Source: Bacteroidales bacterium UBA2800
Lineage (GTDB): Bacteria; Bacteroidota; Bacteroidia; Bacteroidales; Paludibacteraceae
Reading direction: 5' to 3'
Assembly (NCBI GenBank): GCA_002351925.1
Contig: DEHM01000022.1
Location: 1 to 38,361, forward strand
DNA length: 38,361 nt
A program made the position numbers and the translations under genes. How positions within the stretch are numbered: position 1 is the stretch's first letter; each line of letters starts with the position of its first letter. The notes beneath the pieces were generated by a model. It made no database searches, was not told the DNA's origin, and saw only the letters and a program-made list of their open reading frames with translations. Shown here piece after piece: positions 7,680 through 14,320 of this stretch.

Positions 7680-8624
7680 TTATTTTTCTCCTATTACTAA
7701 AATTGCTTCTCCTAATCCTCGTGTCATTACTTTAGATGTCAAATCACACTCGCTTTTCAGATGCTTTCGCAACATAACAGCAAATCCTCTTGCATCCAAT
7801 GCATCACCCTCTTTATCACGCAAAGGAATTCTAACTTGCTCAAACTGTGCGAAATTCTCTGTTGCATCACTTAAATTAAACGTACCGTTAACGGTATTCT
7901 TCTTTAGCCACTTTTGAATTACGTCCAATAATTCATCTCCATCTTCATTCTCTGTTTCGAGATTGCCGTCCCAATTTTGCCAGCATTTAACCGTAAGAAC
8001 TATCTCACGACCTCTCTTATTGAGATCGGAGTAATACTTATCCATTTGCTTGTCAAAATCCTTGATTTTAGACTTAACGGCTTTCTCAAGAAGAACCGGA
8101 ATTATCTCATCACTTGCCTTACCCGTCCCTGTTGAAGTTGCAATTCGCTTGCTTGTATAAGCATCGAAGGCTTCTAACGTAAATGTAACACTGCGGTCAC
8201 TATTGATAGTCCAATCGATTTGGATAAGAATATCCATCTTAGCACGCTTTTTGATCATATCCAATGGACTTTCAGCAATGGTAGAACCGGAAGTGGTGCT
8301 CATGGTGACATTATCTTCTCCTATACGGTTGAAGACTGCTTTGGTTTCTTGCTTAGCATCTTTCAATGAGTAGCCTTCTTTGGTTAGCAATTGTCCAATC
8401 TTGCTGATCACTTGATTTAGTTCTCGGTCTTGCTGAAAGGCTTTTTGATAATCAGCCGTTTTCACTTTGACACCTTGATTATCCCATGTGGTCATAAAAA
8501 AGCGTGTTTGGCACCAGTGATCGCTTGGTAAAATCATCAACGTGGGCTTCTTCTCCTGCGAAGCGCCCAATACATTCAGGCTCATTAGAACGCCTACAAT
8601 GCAAAGTACAAATTTGTTTTTCAT
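7680..8624 (-). CDS. Exported DUF6175-like protein, first gene of the envelope locus
   Basis: A 314-residue protein with a signal peptide (MKNKFVLCIVGVLMSLNVLGAS). The mature part begins KPTLMILPSDHWCQTRFFMTTWDNQG and continues with ISKIGQLLTKEGYSLKDAKQE, an S/T-rich TMSTTSGSTIAESPLD segment and KMDILIQIDWTIN...SVTFTLEAFDAYTSKRIA. From memory this is the DUF6175 pattern, a Bacteroidota family of unknown function whose core (strand, helix, strand with DAYTSKRIAT) looks like the CsgG/LpoB-type fold. It is the first gene after a leader of about 490 nt. The start codon is fixed by the signal peptide. The DUF assignment is recalled, not searched. Confidence 0.75.
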   Translation of the reverse strand: MKNKFVLCIVGVLMSLNVLGASQEKKPTLMILPSDHWCQTRFFMTTWDNQGVKVKTADYQKAFQQDRELNQVISKIGQLLTKEGYSLKDAKQETKAVFNRIGEDNVTMSTTSGSTIAESPLDMIKKRAKMDILIQIDWTINSDRSVTFTLEAFDAYTSKRIATSTGTGKASDEIIPVLLEKAVKSKIKDFDKQMDKYYSDLNKRGREIVLTVKCWQNWDGNLETENEDGDELLDVIQKWLKKNTVNGTFNLSDATENFAQFEQVRIPLRDKEGDALDARGFAVMLRKHLKSECDLTSKVMTRGLGEAILVIGEK

Positions 8625-8659
8625 AATAGTTCTATTTATAATGTTGATAATCCATTTTA

Positions 8660-8755
8660 TTATTCGGCAGGAGGTTTCGCCGGTTCGTAATTTCGTTCAA
8701 TAAGGTCAATTTCGAGGGCGTACCAAGTGCGCATCAGGGGCGCATCGGAGGCATC
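8660..8755 (-). pseudogene. Possible coding remnant or 24-codon small ORF
   Basis: Minus frame 8755-8660 reads DASDAPLMRTWYALEID followed by LIERNYEPAKPPAE and a TAA stop; an in-frame TAG lies directly upstream (8758-8756). The sequence is protein-like and GC-richer than its surroundings, as if it were the C-terminus of a lost gene. An ATG at 8734 would give a 24-residue peptide in the leader of the 3332-8624 operon. No family was recognised. Confidence 0.3.
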
Positions 8756-8913
8756 CTAGACTTTGTTTAAAATTTTATGCAATAAATACCTGTATTTCAA
8801 CAAGATACAGCAATGATAAAAATTATCAAATTTGCCACTTTTTCACTTTTCATTTCTTGGTCTTGTGCCGCTCATCTTCCGCTCATTGGTCGGCGGAGAG
8901 TATACAAAAAAAA

Positions 8914-9067
8914 TACTGCTTATGCTTTCGTACATACGGGTGTCTGGCATAACCCACGAATATAAAAGCAAAAGCAGTACATACCAAAGTATGCACTGAC
9001 GCATTGCCAATCTAATTCGTTGTTTATAAGCTGCCAGACTTATGTATGTACAGATTGGTTCGTCAGT
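8914..9067 (-). other. Structured leader of the envelope operon: two hairpins with complementary loops
   Basis: Three imperfect inverted-repeat pairs interleave. Pair C: 9067-9052 with 9013-8995 (7+7 matching bp at the ends). Pair A: 8979-8965 with 8928-8914 (14 of 15). Pair B: 9051-9032 with 8949-8930 (8+8 bp around a 4-nt mismatch). In the minus-strand RNA, C and A form two successive hairpins, and the two B segments fall in their loops, so B would be a loop-loop (kissing) contact. The segment starts about 50 nt after the inferred transcription start near 9114. The rest of 8625-8913 holds small hairpins (8788-8808, 8814-8828) and the remnant at 8660-8755. Confidence 0.5.
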
Positions 9068-9084
9068 AATAATATGTTATGCTC

Positions 9085-9194
9085 GCGTGCGCGAAACAAT
9101 CAGCCGCTGCTAATCGCTTGCAAAGATATAACAAAAATTTGAAATACACAAAAGAATTTCTGTTTTTTGTCGATTTTTTTGCTTTCGCGCACGC
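9085..9194. repeat. 12-bp perfect inverted repeat bracketing the envelope-locus promoter
   Basis: GCGTGCGCGAAA (9085-9096) and its exact complement TTTCGCGCACGC (9183-9194) flank the promoter at 9121-9151. GC-rich arms in an AT-rich spacer suggest a protein-binding pair or the ends of a tiny inserted element. Confidence 0.5.
9121..9151 (-). promoter_or_regulatory. Promoter of the 3332-8624 envelope operon
   Basis: Minus strand TTG (9151-9149), 20-bp spacer, TATCTTTG (9128-9121); the -33 region reads TTGTGTATTTCA. Predicted start near 9114, leaving a leader of about 490 nt before the ATG at 8624. No better promoter was found closer to the gene, only a poor TTG-N20-TAAAATTT at about 8773-8803. 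Confidence 0.65.
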
Positions 9195-9239
9195 AAATCA
9201 CATACTTTCGGAATGTACTACTTAGTTCGGAGAGAGTGA

Positions 9240-9812
9240 TTACAAATCTTCTTTGATGCCTTTCGCGCGGACAACATATTGGCTTTTGATCCATCCTGTA
9301 TTGTCAAAGATAACCGCTTCGTCTATTGTTTTTCTTTTTACATAGAAGATAGTATCACTTCCAAGAAGTTCCGCTGTAGATTCTAAGGTAAAGCCCATAA
9401 TCTTTCCACTCGGACATCTGATAGCTTGGTGTTCTTGATCGAAGATATAGTTGGCATCTATCAAGGTTCTCCATTCGGAATTAGCGGGGATATGTAAATA
9501 TCTATCCGACTTGCGATACTCCCCCTTATTTTCTTCTTTCGTGACATTCACATATTGTACTTTTGAAGCGTTTTTAATGTCAAAGTACCACAGTACATCA
9601 TATGTCTGTGCGTTGGGATCGTAGTCCCAATGGTAAGTCTGTTCTCCGGTAAATAAATCATACGTCAAATTATCGGACGCTATACAAGCCCAAATGCCCA
9701 CAATAGAGGAACTGGTGAATGTAGTCGGATCATCCGGTTTGATGGATTCACGCTCACAAGCGGAGCAAATAAAGAGGGCTAAACATAGCCAAACAAAAGT
9801 TTTACTTTTCAT
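9240..9812 (-). CDS. Lipoprotein of unknown function (lipocalin-like pattern)
   Basis: A 190-residue protein with a lipoprotein signal: MKSKTFVWLCLALFICSACERE, with the lipobox around C19. The mature part has SSSIVGIWACIASDN, the G-x-W pattern of lipocalin-like Bacteroidota lipoproteins, then alternating strands (TYDVLWYFDIKNASKVQYVNVT, DTIFYVKRKT). Probably a small beta-barrel anchored to the outer membrane. Its own promoter element is at 9875-9882. There is no clear terminator before the promoter of the next operon at 9151, so read-through into the envelope locus is possible. Lipoprotein status is strong; the fold is inferred. Confidence 0.75.
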   Translation of the reverse strand: MKSKTFVWLCLALFICSACERESIKPDDPTTFTSSSIVGIWACIASDNLTYDLFTGEQTYHWDYDPNAQTYDVLWYFDIKNASKVQYVNVTKEENKGEYRKSDRYLHIPANSEWRTLIDANYIFDQEHQAIRCPSGKIMGFTLESTAELLGSDTIFYVKRKTIDEAVIFDNTGWIKSQYVVRAKGIKEDL

Positions 9813-9846
9813 TGTTGTAATGTTTTTTAAGGATTAATAAACAAAT

Positions 9847-9882
9847 CAGCGGAACACCTTTCGGAATTCCGCTGCAAAGGTA
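9847..9882 (-). promoter_or_regulatory. Promoter -7 element and start-site hairpin of the lipoprotein gene
   Basis: TACCTTTG at 9882-9875 on the minus strand, with no good TTG at -33. Immediately downstream an 8-bp stem CAGCGGAA/TTCCGCTG (9874-9867 with 9854-9847) would sit at the very 5' end of the mRNA, where it could shield the transcript from decay. Confidence 0.5.
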
Positions 9883-9933
9883 CAACAATTTTTTTATATT
9901 CGACTAATTCTTGTTACGTCTTGTTGTTTCTTG

Positions 9934-10506
9934 TTATATCAAGAGGGTGACGGATTGGAGTCCGCCGTTATTGCCAGCGACATAAGAGACGGTTGTATGT
10001 CCTGTGAGGACAAGCTGGTCAATGAAAAGCGGCTGACCAGTCAGGAAGAAAGTGGAGACAAAAGTATCCCCTGCACTCAATTTGGAATTGACAGATTCCA
10101 CTACCTCGAAACGCATATCACCCAAATAGCGGAACACACAACGGCGGTTGGGCAACCAAGTAACCTCAATACTCTGGCCGGGTTGTAAGTCCTTGGTATG
10201 AATTCCCTCTGCAATGAACGGATTACTGCTGCCATGTTCGCCTTCTTTCAAACGATTGGTATAATCATTCCAATCGCGCGAACCCACGTAGCGGGCAAGG
10301 ATATTGAGCGTGGACAAGCGGGTGTTATTAGCACCTTCTACGTACCCCCACAGACGCTCTAATGTACTAAGTGCCAAGTTCTCATGCAGACACAGCCAGA
10401 TTTGCGCGATGAGAGACTCAAAATCTGCCGGTGTCGCCGGACGTGTGCCGAAACGCGCTTCTACATCTTTGCGCAGTTGTATAACCTCGGGTGCATTTTT
10501 GTTCAT
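9934..10506 (-). CDS. Bacteroidota-specific regulator-like protein
   Basis: A 190-residue cytoplasmic protein. Its first 90 residues (FGTRPATPADFESLIAQIW...LALSTLERLWGYVEG....RLSTLNILARYVGSRDWNDY) form a helical module that recurs in Bacteroidota signalling proteins, with the L-S-x-x-T-L-x-R-L-W-G-Y and T-L-x-x-L-A-R-Y-x-G-x-x-D-W pattern. It looks like a DNA- or protein-binding helical domain. The C-terminal half (LQPGQSIEVTWLPNRRCVFRYLG...) is beta-rich. The frame can be opened with a TTG at 10515, but the ATG at 10506 is closer to the expected start and follows the -7 element by about 25 bp. It lies next to the Ser/Thr kinase gene, so a signalling partnership is plausible but inferred. Confidence 0.7.
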   Translation of the reverse strand: MNKNAPEVIQLRKDVEARFGTRPATPADFESLIAQIWLCLHENLALSTLERLWGYVEGANNTRLSTLNILARYVGSRDWNDYTNRLKEGEHGSSNPFIAEGIHTKDLQPGQSIEVTWLPNRRCVFRYLGDMRFEVVESVNSKLSAGDTFVSTFFLTGQPLFIDQLVLTGHTTVSYVAGNNGGLQSVTLLI

Positions 10507-10531
10507 AATGATCAATTGTTAAAATCCGCTG

Positions 10532-10539
10532 CAAAGGTA
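10532..10539 (-). promoter_or_regulatory. Promoter -7 element of the regulator-like gene
   Basis: TACCTTTG followed by GCAGCGG on the minus strand. The -33 region has GCATATCAG instead of TTGCATATATCA, so the TTG is missing but the downstream part of the extended motif is kept. Upstream, 10571-10601 holds a 9-bp inverted repeat TTACTTCTT/AAGAAGTAA that may end the kinase transcript. Confidence 0.55.
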
Positions 10540-10630
10540 CTGCTTTTTTCTGATATGCGCCTACTTCTTATTACTTCTTATTATTTTATTTAAAGAAGTA
10601 AACGATTATTACTTTTTATTTCTTTTAAAG

Positions 10631-11848
10631 CTATTTCTCAGGCAAAACGAGCGCCAAGGAGTCATATAGTTGGTCGTTCATGTTGAAATAATTCATATAT
10701 GCCTGCATAAATTCCTCCACTAACATAGGATCTTTTATGGACTGCTTTGCCTTTTGGAAATTCGCTTGCAGACCTCCATCGTAATCGCGCACCTCATTCA
10801 TTGTTTTCAACTCTCCCCTTTTAACCGCCTTGCGGATGGCTTCTTGTCGCGCGAGGTGGATGGAAGCTGCTTTACGCCGGACCACCTCACGCGGAGAGGG
10901 AGTGCTTGCTTTGATGGTAAGCGAATCCACGAGGCGGTTGAGTGAGTCTACGGAATATTGGTGTTCCTCATTCTGCTTACGAAGAGCATCTATATCGGTA
11001 GAGAGAGTTTGCTCTTTTATGTGGTGATTTTGCTCGGAACGCTGATAGGCGGAAATGGCGCCAGCTATTGCCGTACATAAGATTAGCAGGAAGATGAGTA
11101 CAATGGGCAAAACCATACGCAAACGGTCAACTTGTTTTAATGAACGCGAGAGACGCGCACACGAAGAATAGCGGTTGGCGGGATCAGGACGAGTACATTT
11201 TCGTGCGATAAGTCGATAGCAATGCGGGAAAAGGAGTCGAATGATTTTGCCTACCGCATAGATGTCCGCACGGTTGTCAATGGCTTGACCGTTCAATTGT
11301 TCCGGCGAGATAAAAGCCATCGAGCCTGCAGGTTGCTTGAACGTGACATAATCATCTGTGTCGGACACACCGAAATCTATCAGTTTGACGGTAGCGCCAT
11401 TGCGAGTGATGAGGATATTGGACGGCTTGATGTCGCGATGGATGATCTGGCGTTCGTGCAGGAAAGAGAGCGCATCCAGAAGTTGATTTATTAGCTTGCG
11501 CCGTGTAGCTTTGGATGGTTTTGTCACCAGAAATTGTTCCAGCGTAATACCATCAATATACTCCATCTGGATATACCAGCCGATAGAGTCCATGTGCCCG
11601 AAATCAAGCAAACGTACAATATTAGGATGATCTAAACCGACACCGATAGAGAATTCCTTACGGAGTAATTCTACATGTGGCGTGGAATCTCTATATGGCT
11701 CTGCTAATGCTTTTAGAATGTAGCGACGCCCGAAACGAGTGGCAACATAGATAGCATTAGACCCTTTAGAGGACACTAATTCCGGCTCCGACCATACATC
11801 GGAGAACTCCGCATTTATGGGCGATATGATAAACGAAGAATCATCCAT
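10631..11848 (-). CDS. Transmembrane Ser/Thr protein kinase (Hanks type)
   Basis: 405 residues from the ATG at 11848; the frame extends to 11902 but that would include the promoter. A full kinase core is visible: catalytic lysine in YILKAL (about 46), HRDIKPSN (about 137-144), DFG in LIDFGVSD (about 158-160), SPEQLNG as the APE-like motif, and ADIYAVGKIIR. The nucleotide loop is degenerate (SSKGSNAIYVA). A single hydrophobic segment (MVLPIVLIFLLILCTAIAGAI, about 245-267) is followed by a 140-residue coiled-coil-like outer domain with no PASTA repeats. The topology predicts a cytoplasmic kinase and an extracytoplasmic sensor. It is transcribed divergently from cdd with its own perfect promoter. 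Confidence 0.88.
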   Translation of the reverse strand: MDDSSFIISPINAEFSDVWSEPELVSSKGSNAIYVATRFGRRYILKALAEPYRDSTPHVELLRKEFSIGVGLDHPNIVRLLDFGHMDSIGWYIQMEYIDGITLEQFLVTKPSKATRRKLINQLLDALSFLHERQIIHRDIKPSNILITRNGATVKLIDFGVSDTDDYVTFKQPAGSMAFISPEQLNGQAIDNRADIYAVGKIIRLLFPHCYRLIARKCTRPDPANRYSSCARLSRSLKQVDRLRMVLPIVLIFLLILCTAIAGAISAYQRSEQNHHIKEQTLSTDIDALRKQNEEHQYSVDSLNRLVDSLTIKASTPSPREVVRRKAASIHLARQEAIRKAVKRGELKTMNEVRDYDGGLQANFQKAKQSIKDPMLVEEFMQAYMNYFNMNDQLYDSLALVLPEK

Positions 11849-11871
11849 TGCCAGACTACTATTTGCGGGTG

Positions 11872-11902
11872 CAAAGGTACAACAAAAAAAGGATATACGC
11901 AA
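11872..11902 (-). promoter_or_regulatory. Promoter of the Ser/Thr kinase gene
   Basis: TTG (11902-11900), 20-bp spacer, TACCTTTG (11879-11872); the -33 continues as TTGCGTATATCC. The leader is only about 17-20 nt, which supports the downstream start codon at 11848. Confidence 0.75.
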
Positions 11903-11989
11903 GGATTTAGGAAAAAATCATACAAGAAAGTGAATTTTGCAGTCAGCCTTTGGTATGGGTGTGATTAGGTCGTTCTCGGGACGTGGTCC

Positions 11990-12090
11990 CGTGATGGTCC
12001 CGTTTATGACCCGATAATGTCCCGATATTGCACCGGGATTGCATCGGGACCAGAACGGGAGTAGAACGGGAGCACTACGGGAGCATTACG
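11990..12090. repeat. CpG array phased at exactly 11 bp
   Basis: Between the divergent kinase and cdd promoters, CpG dinucleotides start at 11990, 12001, 12012, 12023, 12034, 12045, 12056, 12067, 12078 and 12089: ten in a row, each 11 bp apart. On the left half the unit is GTCCCG-like, on the right half ACGGGAG-like, so the array has a rough two-fold symmetry near 12035-12045. Two more 11-bp units (ACTCTTGCGCY) follow at 12125-12146. Confidence 0.75.
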
Positions 12091-12197
12091 AGACCTCGAT
12101 GGGAATAGAACCGACCAAACAGCCACTCTTGCGCTACTCTTGCGCCACTAACAGTTTTGCGAAAAATGCGTCTTCGGACGCTTTTTTTGCTTTTTAT

Positions 12198-12228
12198 TTG
12201 CATATGTCAAAAAAAAATCGTACCTTTG
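12198..12228 (+). promoter_or_regulatory. Promoter of the cdd operon
   Basis: TTG (12198-12200), 20-bp spacer, TACCTTTG (12221-12228), then GCAGCCG. The -33 extends as TTGCATATGTCA followed by an A-tract, almost the same layout as the ppdK promoter. It lies 46 bp upstream of the cdd ATG. Confidence 0.8.
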
Positions 12229-12273
12229 CAGCCGCAAAGGTCAAACGAACATAATTTAACCAATCAAAATAGT

Positions 12274-12756
12274 ATGAAAGAGTACAATCTGAAGACGCAA
12301 CTGCGTGCCTACCGTTGGGACGAGTTGAGCGAAGAGCAACGCGCACTGGTGACCATTGCCAAAGAGCAGACTGAGCACAGTTATTGCCCGTACAGTCACT
12401 TCCACGTGGGCGCAGCAGCCAAGTTGGGTAACGGCGTGATCATTCGCGGTTGCAACCAGGAAAACGCAGCGTATCCGAGTGGCTTGTGTGCTGAGCGAAC
12501 GGCGTTGTTTGCTGCCGGTGCACAGTATCCGGAACAACCAGTGGAGAAGTTGGCGATAGCCTGCTTTACCGATGGCCATTTCACCAAAGAACCCGGTTCG
12601 CCTTGCGGCGCTTGCCGTCAGGTGATGGTAGAGACAGAGCATCGTTATGGCGGCAAGATGGAGGTCATCTTGTACGGCGATGACGAGACCTATGTCTTCG
12701 AATCGGCTGCCGACTTACTCCCCCTTATCTTTGTTAGCGAGAACCTTAAGGGCTAA
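12274..12756 (+). CDS. cdd: Cytidine deaminase
   Basis: 160 residues from the ATG at 12274; an upstream in-frame ATG at 12157 would precede the promoter and is rejected. The enzyme hydrolyses cytidine and deoxycytidine to uridine and deoxyuridine for pyrimidine salvage. Zinc-binding signatures are present: GLCAERTALFAAG (C-A-E, about residues 70-72) and SPCGACRQVM (P-C-G-A-C, about 107-111), plus the substrate segment SHFHVGAAAKL and NQENAAYPSG. It is a complete homotetramer-type enzyme. First gene of a plus-strand run with the LptF/G and ribBA genes; its stop is followed by a repeat-filled spacer of 65 bp. Confidence 0.95.
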   Translation: MKEYNLKTQLRAYRWDELSEEQRALVTIAKEQTEHSYCPYSHFHVGAAAKLGNGVIIRGCNQENAAYPSGLCAERTALFAAGAQYPEQPVEKLAIACFTDGHFTKEPGSPCGACRQVMVETEHRYGGKMEVILYGDDETYVFESAADLLPLIFVSENLKG

Positions 12757-12762
12757 CGCCCT

Positions 12763-12817
12763 GACCGCTCTGCTGTAAGACCGCTTGCGCTGTAGGATCG
12801 CGGCAAAGCCGCTGTAA
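12763..12817 (+). repeat. Three tandem GACCGCT..GCTGTAA units before the LptF/G gene
   Basis: GACCGCTCTGCTGTAA (12763-12778), GACCGCTTGCGCTGTAG (12779-12795) and GATCG...GCCGCTGTAA (12796-12817). The same word family appears inside ribBA (14933-15009, reverse complement) and at the 3' end of the rRNA methyltransferase gene (33360-33402). Confidence 0.6.
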
Positions 12818-12821
12818 GATA

Positions 12822-14306
12822 TTGAAAGCAATAAAGAAAATTGACGTTTACCTGCTTCGGACTTTTCTGGGGCTGTTTGCTGCTACCTTTTTTATCGTGA
12901 TCTTCATCTTGCTGATGCAGTTCATGTGGATGCATGTGAAGGATCTGGTGGGGAAGGGTATAGGCATAGGCGTGCTATCGGAGTTCTTTATCTATGCGGC
13001 GGCGTCGGTAGTACCGCTGGCCTTACCGCTGGCCATCTTGCTCAGCTCGTTGATATGCTTTGGTAACCTGGCGGAGAAATTCGAACTGACGGCCATGAAG
13101 GCAGCGGGTATCTCGCTCTTTCGTATCCTGCGGCCGTTGGTGGTAGCCGTAGCGTTGCTGAGCGTGGGAGCGTTCTACTTCAGCAACAACGTGTTGCCGA
13201 AGTCGCAGATGAAACTATGGGCGCTGATTTTCTCGTTGCGGCAGAAGAGTCCGGAACTGCAGATACCCGTGGGCGAGTTCTACGACGAGATAAACGGTTT
13301 TCATATCTACGTGCGCAACAAGACGCCGAAGGGAGAACTGCTCGACGTGATGCTGTACGACTATTCCGAGGGCTTCGACAACGCGATGGTGTTGCTGGCC
13401 GACACCGGCAGGCTGAGCGCCAGCGTGGACAAGCACTATCTGGTACTGAACCTCATCAACGGCGAGTCGTTCGCCAACCTCGACAAGAAGCAGCAACGTG
13501 CCACAGGCAGCGTGAAGAGTATACCTTACCGGCGTGAGACATTCAGCCACAAGCAGGTGCTCATCGATTTCTCGACCGACTTCAACCGCTACGACGAGTC
13601 GATACTGGAGGATCAGCACGTGAGCAAGAACGTGGCGCAACTGATACAGTCGATCGACTCGGTACACGAGGTGTCGCTCGAACGCAGCAAGGAGCAAAGC
13701 GACCGACTGCTGGACGAGCGTTATTTCGGCCGGGAAGACCGGCAAGAGGACGTGGTGCTGCCGGTGTTGACCAAGCGAGATAGCCGGCGCGTCAACCTGG
13801 ATAGCATGTGGCAGGCGCTGAGTGTGCTGAAACAGCAGCAGGTGATGAACATAGCCGTCGAGAAGGCGCGTAACTACCGCGACCAGATAGAATACCACGC
13901 GCTCCTGCTGGAAGACACGCAACGCTATATACGCAAGCACGAGATAGAACTATACCGCAAGTTCACCCTGGCCTTTGCGTGCCTGATCTTCCTCTTTATT
14001 GGTGCGCCGCTGGGCGCCATCACGAAGAAAGGCGGTCTGGGCGCGCCGGTGGTGATGTCGGTGATACTGTTTATCATCTATTACATCATCGACAACACGG
14101 GATATAAGATGGCGCGAGAAGCACTATGGCCCTGCTGGGCAGGGATGTGGCTCAGTTCGTTCGTACTGTTGCCGATAGGCATCTTCCTGACCTACAAAGC
14201 GGCTACTGACTCGCCGCTGTTCAATCCCGAAGCATGGGAGAGAGCTTGGAAACGGCTCGTTTCCAACGTTAAAGAGTTAAAATGGTTTCACTTTATGAAA
14301 CGTTAA
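12822..14306 (+). CDS. LptF/LptG-family permease (YjgP/YjgQ)
   Basis: 494 residues. The N-terminus KKIDVYLLRTFLGLFAATFFIVIFILLMQFMW is the hallmark of YjgP/YjgQ permeases, followed by ALPLAILLSSLICFGNLAEKFELTAMKAAGIS. The last 120 residues hold three membrane helices (RKFTLAFACLIFLFIGAPLGAITKKGGLG). The protein forms the transmembrane part of the LptBFG ABC transporter that extracts lipopolysaccharide from the inner membrane. The start shown is a TTG; no ATG or GTG is available at the conserved N-terminus. A long periplasmic domain (about 120-390) includes a charged helix. The C-terminal tail SNVKELKWFHFMKR is encoded by GTTAAA-type spacer repeats and is probably not conserved. Confidence 0.88.
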   Translation: MKAIKKIDVYLLRTFLGLFAATFFIVIFILLMQFMWMHVKDLVGKGIGIGVLSEFFIYAAASVVPLALPLAILLSSLICFGNLAEKFELTAMKAAGISLFRILRPLVVAVALLSVGAFYFSNNVLPKSQMKLWALIFSLRQKSPELQIPVGEFYDEINGFHIYVRNKTPKGELLDVMLYDYSEGFDNAMVLLADTGRLSASVDKHYLVLNLINGESFANLDKKQQRATGSVKSIPYRRETFSHKQVLIDFSTDFNRYDESILEDQHVSKNVAQLIQSIDSVHEVSLERSKEQSDRLLDERYFGREDRQEDVVLPVLTKRDSRRVNLDSMWQALSVLKQQQVMNIAVEKARNYRDQIEYHALLLEDTQRYIRKHEIELYRKFTLAFACLIFLFIGAPLGAITKKGGLGAPVVMSVILFIIYYIIDNTGYKMAREALWPCWAGMWLSSFVLLPIGIFLTYKAATDSPLFNPEAWERAWKRLVSNVKELKWFHFMKR

Positions 14307-14320
14307 ACAGTTAAACTGTT

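Noticed and set aside
11990..12146. CRISPR array
   Set aside because: Units are 11 bp and degenerate with no spacer of 25-40 bp, and no cas gene is nearby.
13215..13940. 241-codon minus-strand frame opposite the LptF/G permease
   Set aside because: It is a shadow of the permease gene, whose domain motifs are clear; the minus frame has no recognisable family or upstream signals.
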